Shown: piece after piece, positions 44,146-55,681 of the stretch
Position numbering within the stretch: position 1 is the stretch's first letter
Layout of the letters: every line of letters begins with the position of its first letter
Assembly: GCA_949316235.1 (NCBI GenBank)
Contig: OX438744.1
Span: forward strand, 35,150,778 to 35,214,777
Reading direction: 5' to 3'
Source of the DNA: Oegoconia quadripuncta
Taxonomy: Eukaryota; Arthropoda; Insecta; Lepidoptera; Autostichidae
DNA: 64,000 nucleotides
Notes under the pieces: model-generated
Database searches by the model: none
The model's input: only the letters and a program-made list of their open reading frames with translations
What the model was told of the DNA's origin: nothing
Position numbers and translations under genes: made by a program

Positions 44146-44255
44146 AATAGCATATATTGTTGTGTTCCGGTTGTCAGAGATAAGATAGCCAGTCCCCCAA
44201 ACATCAGGTGTGATTAAGGCCAAGTACCAATCCCTTGTGCATAAAAAGAAACAAA
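44146..44255 (+). mobile_element. SINE-A, internally deleted
   Basis: TTGTGTTCCGGTTGTCAGAG to CCAGTCCCCCAAAC, then a jump straight to ATCAGGTGTGATTAAGG and the tail CTTGTGCATAAAAAG. About 80 bp of the body is missing. Confidence 0.7.
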
Positions 44256-45116
44256 GATTTTACTTCCTATAATCTGAGAGTTCCTAAGTTTTTACACATT
44301 AATATTGAGTACCTACCTGTCAGTGATTGTTTTCTAATCAATCGGTAGCTTGTAAGTAGCTAGTAAAATTACCACTGTGAATTTCATTGCGTTGGAGAAT
44401 ATACTTAGTACTCCTGTAACTACTCTTGTAAAAATTTCACTTGGGCAAATATCACGACGGCAAATGTCACGGATCAATGACAAATTGTGTGGGTATTACA
44501 GATATGTAAGTAACATTGTGACTGAAAGCTTTACATTCGCTGAATTCCATACAAACTTTCTAGTTCAACATTTCGAAATAGTCCAGTAAGGACACACTTT
44601 TTTCTCTCGTTCGTATAATCTTAAAGGCCGTGATTATTTGCACATGGATAGAGATACTACAGCAGCTGAGCTTATGCATTCAGCGGGGCAAAGCGTACTA
44701 GGTTACTATGCCTCACCGAAGCGAGTTGGACGGCGTATTTTTTCTATAAGATATAGGTATTTTCAATTGTGTTTCATAAATTTGTTGTTTCATGTAATTT
44801 ATTTATTTATTTACTTCCATAATTACTTTGTAAGCCGCTTCTTTGGCATTTCGACTATTTGAGGACTATTGAGGATGTTTCGGGTCCCAAAGACACTCAT
44901 TTCGCTGCATTCATTCATAAATTTGTATATTTTTATCGGCTGTCCAACGTTGGTTTGCCATTTTTGGCGCGTAATAACTTGCCCTGCAACTGCAACAAAG
45001 ACACACACATCCACTCCGCGCAGGCACTTTCGCGATGTTAGTTTAGCGTCGCGTTTACACGGTGAAATTAGTTGCATGACATTAGTTTTACCAAAAAATT
45101 TTGCATGGCACGAAAC
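44256..45116. other. no recognised gene
   Basis: Intronic; overlapping frames at 44823-45243 on both strands run into the MITE at 45119 and are not a gene. Confidence 0.35.
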
Positions 45117-45118
45117 TA

Positions 45119-45266
45119 AGGGCCGTATTAATAAATCGCTCTTGAGATTGAGATCGCGTCTCGGTCTCAAGACCATTTTTTCTGATGCTGTTTTAATATG
45201 CAACAGATTCTCAAGCGTCAACTTGAGGCCATGTCAATCTTGAGAACTGTTTATTAATACGGGCCT
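45119..45266. mobile_element. MITE-I, 148 bp, TA target duplication
   Basis: The ends are inverted: AGGGCCGTATTAATAAA on the left and TTTATTAATACGGGCCT on the right, with TA outside both (45117-45118, 45267-45268). Inside, TTGAGATTGAGATCGCG and related inverted pieces fold. TA duplication and lack of coding suggest a Tc1/mariner-type non-autonomous element. Relatives: 49597-49939 and 56274-56350. Confidence 0.8.
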
Positions 45267-45948
45267 TATTCAGTGTCATAAAATTAATGCACGCATTGTA
45301 CAACTTGACGTTTACACGTGAAATTATTGGTGCAATTAATGTCATGAAATTAGTTTTATGCCACTACTTTCATAATGTAAATTCGGCTAGACACAAGATC
45401 CAACCACACTGACATCTGTCAAATCTAACATTTTCTACCCGAGCGGTCAGCATCGCAACTTTTCTACCACTCGCAATGTCAACAATAGGACTTTTATCTT
45501 TAAATTTGCGAGTAGTAGGATAAAAACTCAAAAATTAGCATCCTCTACAGGGACTGACAAAATCTAAGTACCTAAATTCACTCTACTTTATGAGATTTCC
45601 ACGAAAATACCTATTTCATCATTGCAGATACAAATCCTCATCGTCCCCTCGCAGACACTTCACAATGTAAAGCATAATATCGAGCTCAAATGAAGCGGAT
45701 AATTAGCTGATAATATAATTGTTAATAAATTATTTATTAGGTTTCGTTTCATCATCACAACAGTGAAACAGATGTTGCGTTCTGTTTCTATCTCGACAAT
45801 TACCTTGACTAGAGAAAATTGTCAATTATCGAATTACGGAATGTGGAAAGTCACGACCTTCATCCCAAATGGGGTGGTAAGAGATATCCCAAACTAAAGC
45901 GTTTAGGTGTTCCGAAGCATTAAAAGATTAATATTTGAAACAATATGG
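45267..45948. other. no recognised feature
   Basis: Intron DNA. AGTAGGATAAAAACTC and related imperfect inverted pieces near 45460-45530 are too weak to call. Confidence 0.3.
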
Positions 45949-46221
45949 TAACCGCCTCCGTGGCTCAATGTAAACACATTAGGTTTACGATTCGGAGGTC
46001 GTGAGTTCGATCTCGGTTTGGTTGGTGGTAGGGCATTTTAAATGTCTAACTACCACCATCTTATCTAAATCTGCCGCCTGTTCCGGTTGTCAGAGATAAG
46101 ATAGCCAGACCCTCAAATGTGTTGTGGTTTCCGGGTCAGTACGCTTCCACCTTCGACCTCATCTTCACTTAACATCAGGTGTGATTGAGGTCAAGTAGGA
46201 ACCCGTCGTGCATAAAAAAAA
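45949..46221 (+). mobile_element. SINE-A, body deletions
   Basis: The head ACCGCCTCCGTGGCTCAATG is complete, but the segment after the B box and the part between CTGCCGCC and TGTTCCGGTTG are deleted. The tail GTCGTGCATAAAAAAAA runs into the shared flank at 46222. Confidence 0.8.
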
Positions 46222-46308
46222 CCTTCATCACCAGGGTTGGTTCTATATTAAATGATTACATGGTGTACCACCTGTTATCAATAGTTAGATTTATTCATAG
46301 CATAAAAT
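46222..46308 (+). repeat. 3' flank shared with 44055-44142
   Basis: It matches the flank of the SINE-A at 43733 with few differences (CCTGTTATCAATAG against CCTATTAATAATAG). The sequences 5' of the two SINEs differ. Confidence 0.8.
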
Positions 46309-46359
46309 TATCTCTTTTAAACTTATATTTTTTAACTTATTATCCAATTATAAGTAATT

Positions 46360-46435
46360 AGTGCTCATTCACAAAGCTGACTCCGCAGAGAAGAACGAGC
46401 AAGAAACTGAAGGGTTGCTCTTTTCAAGTAGGTTT
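46360..46435 (-). repeat. CR1/Jockey-like LINE 3' UTR fragment
   Basis: GCTCATTCACAAAGCTGAC, AGAAGAACGAGCAAGAAAC and GGGTTGCTCTT match the 3' UTR of the LINE at 13007-13690. Confidence 0.6.
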
Positions 46436-47515
46436 TGGGTTCCAATGTGTGATTCTACAAAACGTAGGTATTTCATTTTTTTTTCTTAAAAGCAATGAAA
46501 CTTTCTTAATATCTTTATTGTACACAAAATTGTGAGGTGAGGTATTTCGATTTAATAAAAAAAAACTGAAATAACTTGTAGAGCAAATTTTTAAAATATT
46601 TGGTTTTTATATAATTTGGTTTTTTATTTGAAGTTACATAATTATGTTGTAGTAAAATGATAGTATGAAATTATAAAAGGAATCTTATGCGAGCAAAAAG
46701 CTGTGAAACATATAAGAGAAATACAAATTCAAAAGGGATCAGAAGTTCTCGCTTTATGAAGTAAAAATAAACAACAGCATTCAGGTAAAGAAAGACGCGT
46801 TCTGTTTAAGTAGGGTTGACACTTATTATTATACATATTTATTTTGATACAATTTGTTCATAAACACAAAACCCACTCTAATCTAAACAACTATTGAAAG
46901 ATTTCAATTCTATTCTAAACTATTTGGTGAAAATCTCTTAGACTTCAAGTCGAGAAAAATCTGTGATAACACGTGATATTGATGTGCTATGAATTTTGAG
47001 TCGTATACAGGAAATATTCTAATGGTGACTAATGAGGAAATTTTGAACTGGTTCTTCCAAAAAAAATAAGATTTCCTAAAATGGAAACTTCTTTTTTGTA
47101 ACTTGTAACGAAACTCGATTCCACCGTCTTGAGCGGAACTACCGTCGACGTGAACTTTGCATATGAAGAAGATCGTTCCTTATTCTCAGTTAGTCATTAT
47201 TTGGGTAAGTAAAAGACAAACTAAAACACGGGTTCGTAAAGAAATGACTGGATAGTCCATAGTGTCTTTAATTTTTCTTTTAAAATATACATACATAAAG
47301 TCATTCCTATTGCCCCTTTTAAAATAAGAATGCCAAGCATTTTTGTTTTCTAGAACCTACCTCTAATGTTGTTAATGAAAGTAAAATAAAGTCAAGTATT
47401 TCGTTAATATTAAATACACGCTCACGTCCGAGTACCAGCCCTAATTTATAGGCATCATGTATGAATTTTATGTACCTACATACCTATAGGTGTTAGTATA
47501 TTATCCCTTGGTCTT
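46436..47515. other. no recognised feature
   Basis: AT-rich intron sequence. Confidence 0.35.
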
Positions 47516-47518
47516 TTT

Positions 47519-48440
47519 TTGACCACTCTGACTGCATACTGCACTAAAGCCGCCGTTCGCCCGCTAAAGCCGACTTACCAACGAATCCTCCAGAAAACAA
47601 AAACAAATCCCAACCGAGAGCCATATAGCCTTGCATTTTACGACCAATTACAGAACGACGATTTAAACAACGAATTTCTAAACTTTGATTATTCTAAGAT
47701 GGTATCCGACATGGAAATTTACGTTCATATTATGTTAATCGCCCGCATGTAGCCAAGTTGAGTAGGTACAAACACAATACACAAGTTTATTTACCCAACG
47801 AACCGGGTCGGACAGTTAGGAGACGGTACCATGTGCCACACAGACAGACAAGTACCACTTACGGGAATTATCTGCGATATATAACAATACGGGACTATTG
47901 TACTGTTGCAGTGTGTCTATATATTATGATTGCTACTTGATTCATGTATGTTCGATCTTGGTGCTATGTATTACCTTTAGATTGCAAGTTCTTCGGCTAT
48001 GGAACTCACTACCTGATTCAGTTAAACTTGCTCAGTCACTGTACGTATTCAAGGCTCAAGTGAAGGAGTTGTATCTAGCCCTCTAGCTCCTCTATCTATC
48101 CTCTTTCCGTTTCTTACTCGCATTAATTACTGCGTGCTTAGTTACGTACTATTCTATTTAATTAGTATAAATTTAAATATGGATATATAATGTATTTTTT
48201 TTAAATATATATTATGTATTCATGTTTATATGTATTCAATTAACGTATGTATTTATATGGGTGATTTATTTATTTTATTAAAATTAGTTTACCGTGCACG
48301 CTACCTACATATCATGTGCGTAATGCTTCCTAATCCAAAAGTTGCCTGGAAGAGATCGCTTTTAGTGATAAGGCCGCCAAATTGTACTATCCACTATTTC
48401 TTATTTATCGTTGTTATGTTTCTTATTGTTGTACAATAAA
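47519..48440 (+). pseudogene. CR1/Jockey-like LINE 3' part
   Basis: The first frame (47519-47752) is open for 77 codons but has no clear motif; the second (47758-47940, LPNEPGRTVRRRYH) and third (47898-48086) follow after breaks. The third ends QVLRLWNSLPDSVKLAQSLY, then VFKAQVKELYLAL, the L-W-N-x-L-P...F-K C-terminus of CR1/Jockey-group LINEs. The 3' UTR carries CTGGAAGAGATCGCTTTTAG, GATAAGGCCGCCAAATTG and a terminal ACAATAAAGAATAAAGG. Only the last part from about 47960 is assigned with confidence. Confidence 0.65.
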
Positions 48441-48507
48441 GAATAAAGGAGAAAGAAAGAGAGAAACTCTCATATACAACAATGTGTTGGGTAAATTATA
48501 TAATATC

Positions 48508-48565
48508 GGGTCTTTACCTATGAAATTGGAGTTTTTTTTTCTTCGTTAATCATATTTACCAATTA
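48508..48565 (+). repeat. MITE-J, left end only
   Basis: GGGTCTTTACCTATGAAATT then GGAGTTTTTTTTTCTTCG matches the left 58 bp of the element at 53758-54151; the rest differs. Confidence 0.65.
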
Positions 48566-48837
48566 CACACAAACACAGCTTATCAATGTGTCGTTTGAGA
48601 GTCTGCTTCATTATGTCCTACTCTATTAGCCAGCAGCAGAATGCTCTTTCTCATTTGGCTATTGCAGGTACCGTAAGTCTACAAGCTGTCGTAAGCAAAC
48701 TGCAGGTATAACCACGCCTGTGACTCACCGGATTCAAAAAGATTCATCCCTTTCTACCAAGAAATTATGGTTCTGGATTATTCCTTGCATTGCGAAATCT
48801 CGGTTTACCGAGATTGCGTTCCCTTACATGTTCTTAA

Positions 48838-49105
48838 GGAGCGTCGGTGGCTCAGCGGTTCGATTCCCAGGCAGGTCATGTACCAATGGGTTTTTAAATT
48901 TAATTACATATGTGCATTTATCAAACTGCTCTTGACGGTGAAGGAAAACATCGTGAGGAAACCTGCATGCCTGAGAAATGTGAAGGCATGTGAAGTCACC
49001 AACCCGCATTGGCCCAGCGTGGTGGACTATAGCCCATACTCCCTCATTCTACGAGGGAAGACCTACCTATGTTCTTGCAGTGGGATGTTTACGGGCTGTG
49101 ATTGA
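48838..49105 (+). mobile_element. SINE-F, head partly deleted
   Basis: GCGTCGGTGGCTCAGCGG joins directly to TTCGATTCCCAGGCAGG, so the part between the A and B boxes is lost. The body matches 2992-3304 in reverse (ACCTGCATGCCTGAGAAAT, CCAACCCGCATTGGCCC). Confidence 0.72.
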
Positions 49106-49429
49106 CAAGTCCTTTCACAGGAGCTTTCGTGGCATTGCTACCTATTGTGATGACAAACACTGGAACTAACCCGGGTTCATCTTTTTACCTGCCGACACCC
49201 TACGACTGATCTTTAATAAGTATTTTTGAATTTCATACTTCATTTGAACACATTAACGAGTAACTATTATACTTTAATTATTATTTCTCATTCAAAGATA
49301 ACCGACGAAAGTGAACCATAAGAGATTTTCCGTAGATAAACTAAGTAGCTCACTCGAGGTACAGTCGGCGGCACGATCACCGTAACAGTACAGTGCAAGT
49401 TTGTCGCGTATAAATTCGCGATTTTGAAC

Positions 49430-49595
49430 GGGTTAGCACTTGACCTCAATCACACCTGATGTTAAGTGAAGATGAGGCCGAAGGTGGAATCGTACTTACC
49501 CGGAAACCCCATCTTATTTACGGGGCTGGCCACCTTATCTCCGACAACCGGAACACAACAATGCTTTTAACATTGTTGTTTTGGCGGCAGACATA
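49430..49595 (-). mobile_element. SINE-A, 3' half
   Basis: AACGGGTTAGCACTTGACC to CATTGTTGTTTTGGCGGCAG; both the poly-A end and the tRNA head are missing. It abuts a MITE-I-like element. Confidence 0.7.
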
Positions 49596-49596
49596 G

Positions 49597-49939
49597 GCAC
49601 GTATTTATAAACCAATCTCAAAACAAGTCTTGAGGCTGTATCAACCGAGATGCGTCCTAAACAGTTAACGCTATCGCAAGCTCCGTGCTAATTTATAAAC
49701 CAATCTTGAAGTCTATTCAGCTGAGATCACTTCTCAAGTATTCGCCTCGGCGGCGAATGAATGAATGATAGTCTTGAGTTTCGTTTATTAATACGTGAAA
49801 CTCGGCGCACTTCTCAAGTGACTACTGCTTGAGTATGCACGTGCGTTTCAGGTCTCAAGTAAGGTTTATTAATCAACACGTTTACTTGAGACCGGTCACA
49901 AAATTCTCAATCTTGAGAACGGTTTATTAATACGGGCCT
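49597..49939. repeat. MITE-I-related composite
   Basis: The right end GGTTTATTAATACGGGCCT is the MITE-I terminus. Inside, TTTATAAACCAATCT occurs at 49606 and 49691, GTTTATTAATACGTG at 49786 and GGTTTATTAATCAACACG at 49864, with CTTGAG/CTCAAG pieces throughout. It looks like several MITE-I-like ends inserted into or rearranged with each other. Confidence 0.55.
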
Positions 49940-50025
49940 AAGAGACAGACAGACGGACATTTCGAAACTATAAGGGTTCCCTGTTGACTGCGGAACCAAA
50001 TCTGTGGCGGAACCCTAAAAAACGT
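49940..50025. repeat. dispersed short repeat
   Basis: AGAGACAGACAGACGGACA, ATAAGGGTTCCCTGTTG and CGGAACCCTAAAAAACG is a small interspersed sequence I know from lepidopteran genomes. It is not assigned to a class. Confidence 0.5.
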
Positions 50026-50524
50026 TACTGGAAATGTGTACACACAGTGAGACCTGTCTATACTGGAAGTGTTATGGCCGTCGTGAGGTCCATTGTACAT
50101 TTAATTTCTCGTCTCATGAATGGACCTATTATTACAGTTTATAATTTCCAAACTTTTTACCAGAAATAGAAAGCGGTACGTTTATAATTACTATAAACGC
50201 TACTATAAAACTTATCTTTGTAACAATGAGTTCCCATGCCGTCGCGTTTCTCTCTGACAGTTCCCAGTTACACAATAGGCCAGGTCAAGCACCTGCCCGC
50301 TCTAATTAGTGAGTTCTTCATCACGTACTGCCGACAGGGACGAATTAGCGTACATAGACGGTATATGAATAAGGTCGCATTTTGTACGATTACTCGCTTT
50401 GAAAATGAGGGCAGGTGATGGTTAAGAGGAGCACAACCTACGTACCTGCACCGCCTTGACGCCTTTAAAAATATATTTTTTTTAATCACTACAAAATGTC
50501 AATATTTTGACATCCTTTCCATCT

Positions 50525-50815
50525 TCGGACAACCAAGCGCGGCGAGGGTTTCCATCCATATGTTGTCAACATACCGAACATCCGCCCTAAGCTCTTTGCT
50601 TCATCATTTATAATGCGGACTGCTAAGGTATGGAACTCACTGCCCGCGTCGGTTTTTCCCGACACTTACAACCTTGGGATCTTTCAAGTCTAGAGTGAAT
50701 AGGCATTTACTGGGTGCGCGTGATACATCTTCGGCTACATCGTCAATTTCCATCAGGTGAGATTGTGGTCAAACACGAAACCAGTTTTTAATAAAAAAAA
50801 AAAAAAAAAAATATT
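50525..50815 (+). pseudogene. CR1/Jockey-like LINE, C-terminus plus poly-A
   Basis: After frameshifts the reading gives GSFKSRVNRHLLGARDTSSA before a stop near 50759, preceded in another frame by R-T-A-K-V-W-N-S-L-P-A. The 3' UTR (AGATTGTGGTCAAACACG) and an uninterrupted A-run at 50793-50811 complete the 3' end. The same tail occurs in reverse at 11243 and 27100. The long A-run suggests a not very old insertion although the frame is broken. Confidence 0.75.
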
Positions 50816-51714
50816 GGAAGACCCTGTATTTACTCGCGAGTTGTATAGAGATAATATATAGCTAAGCTTATGACGGGTTGGTCCTATTATACTCTTCCGG
50901 GAACCAGACGGTACTTAGTATACTTACCAAGAGATACCACGCTTTATGGCAGATGGTCCCGAAGACTGTACCACCATGAAATGTTATAAAACATTATTCA
51001 CATTGTTTCCTAAACTATGTCGCCAGTTTATTGGCAAGGAGGCAAATCGCTCGATGCCGTGACTCCTTCGCGTGACAGGCACATGCCATGTATTACGTAA
51101 TTTGGGTACGTTATATATACTAGTATTTGTACTTATTTCGGCCGACAGTGTACACGCACGCGGTCGTCGTGCGTTTTATCGCTGAATGTAGGGACTATTA
51201 GGTTTGTATCCGCTTTTGCTGGCTCGAATTGCAATTTTGGACACGCGAATACTCCTTTCTGTTTTAATTGTCGTGAGGAAAATTTAAGTTAGGGAATCAA
51301 ATTGCGTAAATTACTTACCATGCAAGTACATTTGAAAATTTTAAAGTTAGTTTGTTTATCATTTCGACACGACCCCCTCTCACTAGGAGAGGGGATCATT
51401 ATTCACCACGAGATGCTAGTGCGGATTGGTATATTTGTGTGAGACAATCGTAAACGCATTCGCTAATAGAGAACGATTAGCGAATGCCCAAGCTCTTTAT
51501 GTGAACAACCCGTTTTGTTTAAAATCTTCGAGTCCGGTCCTAAACATTTTAAAAGTAGTTTACCTACAATATCACCCTATTAGACCCTCATGAGCACCTG
51601 TTGGCTATTACTCAGGATTAGATAGATGGGGTGAGACAAGCGTGCATCTGGTTGTGATCGTTTCTGTAGCTCAAGTAAAATTACATCGGATTTAAAACGG
51701 TGGTCGTTCGGTAT
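50816..51714. other. no recognised gene
   Basis: A small perfect hairpin, CCCCTCTCACTAGGAGAGGGG (21 bp as a unit at 51370-51390), resembles the hairpin in SINE-tail remnants; the frames here have no domain. Confidence 0.3.
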
Positions 51715-51905
51715 ATTTCCAGCTGGATACATGTTTAGTATTCGGTTTGGCTGGAGGACATTTTTAAACGTCAATGCCGTAAAGCAGGAATAGTAATATA
51801 ATTCATACATCCTGTTTATGATAAAGATAGCCAGCTCTACATAACTTGATGGTTTTGGATCTTCCACCTTTGACTTCATCTGCACTTAAAGTGTGATTGA
51901 GCTAA
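51715..51905 (+). mobile_element. SINE-A, strongly decayed
   Basis: TATTCGGTTTGGCTGGAGG, GATAAAGATAGCCAGC, CACCTTTGACTTCATC and AAAGTGTGATTGAG follow the family order with many changes; head lost. Confidence 0.55.
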
Positions 51906-51924
51906 CGAACGTGAACGTACCATG

Positions 51925-52092
51925 ATCAAATCGGGGACGTCTTAAAGAAAGGCAAATCAAGAGTACCTAAACCGACGAGCTTATATGAACAACCCTATGA
52001 GAGTGAATGAAGCAAAAGAAGTATGTCAGGATCGTAGTAAGTGGAAGTCTGTGGTCACGGGAAACAGGCGTGACTTTATGTGTGTATGTATG
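51925..52092 (+). repeat. LINE 3' end with (TATG)n
   Basis: ACGTCTTAAAGAAAGGC, CCTATGAGAGTGAATGAAGC and GTCAGGATCGTAGTAAG match, in reverse, the LINE at 2590-2770. It ends in TGTGTGTATGTATGTG. A SINE-A tail (GCATTGTGCATAAAAAA) follows at 52108. Confidence 0.65.
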
Positions 52093-52556
52093 TGACTGAC
52101 CTAACCCGCATTGTGCATAAAAAAATATGTGAATGAATCTAATTCTTTCAAACAACAAAAATTAATGACATAGAGTCTATGTATGTGTAATTACATCTTA
52201 AATGATGCCACGATGCAGTCATCATATCACCACTCAACAGCGTTGGCGGTAGAACGCACTATTGTAGATATACTATTGCGTAATACTTATTTGCAGTATT
52301 TACAAATAAACTTAGGTTGTTTGCTCTACTACGAGAGGATATGGCAAGAGTTCAAATCGCTCAGTGTCCACACAAGAGTGTATAAGTTCACATGACCTCA
52401 CCAGCTGAAGGAACGTGATATCCACAAGGCACGATTATCATTGCCTTTCATAATTTTAGTTCAAGCAAGCTGGGCCTGCAAGCTCGACACGGATAGCCTT
52501 TGCTGTACTTCTGGTTTCGGTCGTTCAATCCTAAGATTAGTATATCTAATTATCAT

Positions 52557-52611
52557 AATATCGGTTTTACGTTGGCATTAGAACTTAGGACTTTCAACAA
52601 AAACCGATATT
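52557..52611. repeat. hairpin pair member 1
   Basis: AATATCGGTTTTACGTTGG and TCAACAAAAACCGATATT form an inverted pair with an 18-bp loop. A close relative is at 62613-62665. Confidence 0.5.
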
Positions 52612-52748
52612 TATTCCCGAGTCATGGATGTTTATATAAATATTTATGTATGTTTATCCATTATGTAGCGTCAATAGCATAAGCTTTGCTTAGTTTGGGA
52701 CTAGGTGATTCATGTAAGTATCTGTAATATTTATTTATTTATTTATTT
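52607..52748 (+). mobile_element. SINE-C, 5'-truncated
   Basis: It starts at TTATTCCCGAGTCATGG, without the tRNA head, and ends with TCTGTAATATTTATTTATTT. Its left edge meets the hairpin at 52557-52611. Confidence 0.75.
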
Positions 52749-52804
52749 GTCACCTAGTAAAAAAACTGACAAAAATAAATATGAATAGAATCAAAATTAG
52801 AATG

Positions 52805-53045
52805 GAATCGTTGCGGGTTGGCGGGAAAGCGTACTGACCCGGAAACCCCAACACATTTGGGGGACTGGCTATCTTATAACATTTAACAGCTATTTCAACA
52901 ATGCTATTAACATTGCTGCCTGGCGGCAGATTTAGATAAGATGGTGGTACCTAGCCAGGCGGGCATTTAAAATGCCCTACCACCAATCAAACCGAGTACT
53001 TAAACGTGTACCCCGCTGGGGATCGAACCCGCGACCTCAGAATCG
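52805..53045 (-). mobile_element. SINE-A, tail lost
   Basis: CGTACTGACCCGGAAACCCC, CTGCCTGGCGGCAGATTTAG, AATGCCCTACCACCAATC and GGGGATCGAACCCGCGACC. The head runs to 53045; a duplicated TGTTG follows. Confidence 0.75.
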
Positions 53046-53756
53046 TTGTTGATGTTGTTTTTTATTATTTAATAAATTATTTCATAAAATTAAATAAGTT
53101 TTATTTAATTATCCAATAAGTCCATAAATATATTGTATCAGAGCTATAGAAAAATGTAATTCGGCTATCTGCTTATTCATGGTAACTGTTTTCTGCTATA
53201 CAGTTCTAGAACCAGTGTAGGAGACCGAGTTTACTTAAGATAAATTTTAGGACAATATCTGTTTAAAACATTATACTAATCATTGTTGAAATTTATAATG
53301 GCGTATTATGTAAATTTTACAATTTTAATTTAAACACATGACCAGGATCTAATTCGCAAGGTACTCAAGGTAACTGCTAGGTAGTCAAGGTAATTCGACC
53401 ACGTCCACAGTATATTACCTCATCGCTTATCACTAACATAACGTAAGTCAAATTAGTAACGTTACGTTTAAATTAGTCGTGGTTTCATATCACATTGTCA
53501 CACTGAATGTCCTACTTTATGCCTAATACACTAGCGGAACTACGACTGACCGTGATACGAATAATGGTATTCTAATAGAAGAGAAACTAGTTTCTTAAAG
53601 ACTGTATCTGGTGCCGCTTCTTTCAGCCGATTTTCAACTGACGGATATACGAGTGTGCCTCTCCTGCTGCTACAATATCCTTCCTGGAATCTCACTCACC
53701 GGTTTTATCTTCAACAGTTGTCAATCGGTCATTTTTGTGCCTATAAGAGCTAAGAT
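53046..53756. other. no recognised feature
   Basis: Intron DNA without a recognisable element. Confidence 0.3.
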
Positions 53757-53757
53757 T

Positions 53758-54151
53758 GGGTCTTTACCTATGAAATTGGAGTTTTTTTCTTCGTTATTCA
53801 TATATACCAATTCCTGCGATTTTCAAAGCTATATCCAAATTAGTTTTTTATTTGGAAAATGGAATATTATTTCAAGTTTTCACATGAATTATTTTGTAAT
53901 TTCGGGGCTAAATCACATAATAAAAAAATTTTAACAGAGCTCTTTTCATGTGCTTCCTATAATCATTTCTTAGATTCGCTGAAACTTTTAAAGCGGTTAC
54001 TTTTAAAAATTAACGCTGCCTATACTTAATAATACACACAAAGTTAAGCTAAATTTGGATTTGCCGTTCCCAAAAAAAAAAAATCAAAAATGTTTGTATG
54101 GAGAAAACAGTCTTAATGAAATTCTTCATACAAATTTCATAGGTAAGGACC
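53758..54151. mobile_element. MITE-J, about 394 bp
   Basis: Left end GGGTCTTTACCTATGAAATT and right end AATTTCATAGGTAAGGACC are inverted repeats of about 19 bp. No transposase is encoded; the short frames inside show no DDE motif. A solo left end is at 48508. The target duplication is unclear. Confidence 0.7.
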
Positions 54152-54777
54152 ATAATATTTGAATAAATTATGTTAAATGTTGCCATTTGTTTACCAGAAT
54201 ATATTTGAGCATATACTGGCAAGAAGTGGGGTATATTATTATTTGGTCACTCCAGATCAATGATGGAATTGATTATTACCTAATATTACTATGTAAGTTC
54301 TCAGAGTTTGCAACTACATTCGTGTTATTGACATTATTCATAATTATCATTCTGAAAGCGAACAGGTTCATTGTCACAGGTTTCAATAAAGTCTGTGACC
54401 ATATCATATCGCATTTGGATCATTGTTTGACAAATAAAGGTTAATGGATTAGGGCAGTTGTGGGTGACTTTAGTTCGTGACATCGGACGAAATAAAGGAT
54501 ATACTTCGTGACGTTTCTGGCAGAAGTAATATTTTATCTTCCTTATTTGGCCGTGGTAATGAAATAAAGACTAGAATGAATTGAATTAATATAGTTTACG
54601 TTAACATCTTCGTCATGTTATACCAATTGTTTGCTTACACCCTTATTTTTCGATGTTATTCATCGTATTTATCCAAATATGTTTATTATAGTTACAAATC
54701 TTTGTCTAAAATTATTTTAGTCCTTATTTGAGTTTGTGAAAAAGTAACTAAAATAAAAATAAAGTTTATTTCAAAAC
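54152..54777. other. no recognised feature
   Basis: AT-rich intron DNA. Confidence 0.3.
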
Positions 54778-55010
54778 GGCCGATTGGTGTAGTGGATAGT
54801 GACCCTGTCAGCGAAACCAACGGTTGCGGGTTCGAATCCCGCGACGGGTAAATGTTTGTGTGATGAATATGACCATTTATTCCTGAGTCATGGATGTTTA
54901 TATAAATATTTAAGTATGTTTATCCGTTATCTAGTATCCACCTACAAGCTTTGCTTAGTTTGGCACCAGATGATTGGTGTAAGTGTCCGAAATATTAAAA
55001 AAAAAATACA
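54778..55010 (+). mobile_element. SINE-C, full length
   Basis: CGATTGGTGTAGTGGATAG and GCGGGTTCGAATCCCGC boxes, complete body, end AAGTGTCCGAAATATT followed by an A-run (54996-55007). It has one of the cleanest tRNA-like heads. Confidence 0.83.
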
Positions 55011-55104
55011 ACCGTTATAAATAAAATATTACCAATGACCCTCTGTACCGTAGGCGTTCAGATTGTGAATTACCTAAAATTGTACTACTCAGATACTTTT
55101 ACTT

Positions 55105-55325
55105 AGTATTACTTTGGTTGTACATTTTAAATATCCCCTGGACCGCCGTCTGACCTCAGTCAGCTGCCAAGCATTGTTGTGTTCCGGATGTTAGAGATAA
55201 GATAGCCAGTTCCCCAAATAGGATGTGGTTTCCGGGTCAGTATACGCTTCCACCTTCGTCCTCATCCTCACTTAACATCAGGTGTGATTGAGATCAAGTG
55301 CTAACCCGTTGTGCATAAAAATAAA
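55105..55325 (+). mobile_element. SINE-A, 5'-truncated
   Basis: Starts in the body (TACATTTTAAATATCCCC), then GTTCCGGATGTTAGAGATAA and tail CGTTGTGCATAAAAATAAAT. Confidence 0.75.
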
Positions 55326-55681
55326 TAAACACTTCAAAATATTTAAAGTTAAATATTCTTAAAATCAGTCTAGTTTGTGCGTCCATTGCTGCACTAAGCT
55401 ATTTTCTTTAAATATTGTAATCTCACTATTGATTCATGATTATAGCAGCGATGAACGTAATTTCAGCTCTATTTGACATCAAAAACTGACCAATACTCCG
55501 CCCTTCCGTTCACCACGCCCATGGCATGCCTAATTTGATTAGTTACCTGACTCACATGACATAATACAGGTGTGAACTCGTGCGTAGTTGGTGTTCTTGT
55601 TTGAATATGATCCCGTAAAGTGTTAATTAATGTAATTTATAATTATAAAGGTTATAATAAAAGAGGATTGCAATACTTTTT

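Noticed and set aside
44823..45243. Overlapping frames of 132 (minus) and 124 codons (plus)
   Set aside because: They mirror each other, have no domain and cross the boundary of the MITE at 45119.
47519..47752. 77-codon frame as a separate small gene
   Set aside because: It lies in line with a LINE C-terminus and 3' UTR (to 48440), more simply explained as a worn upstream part of the same insertion.
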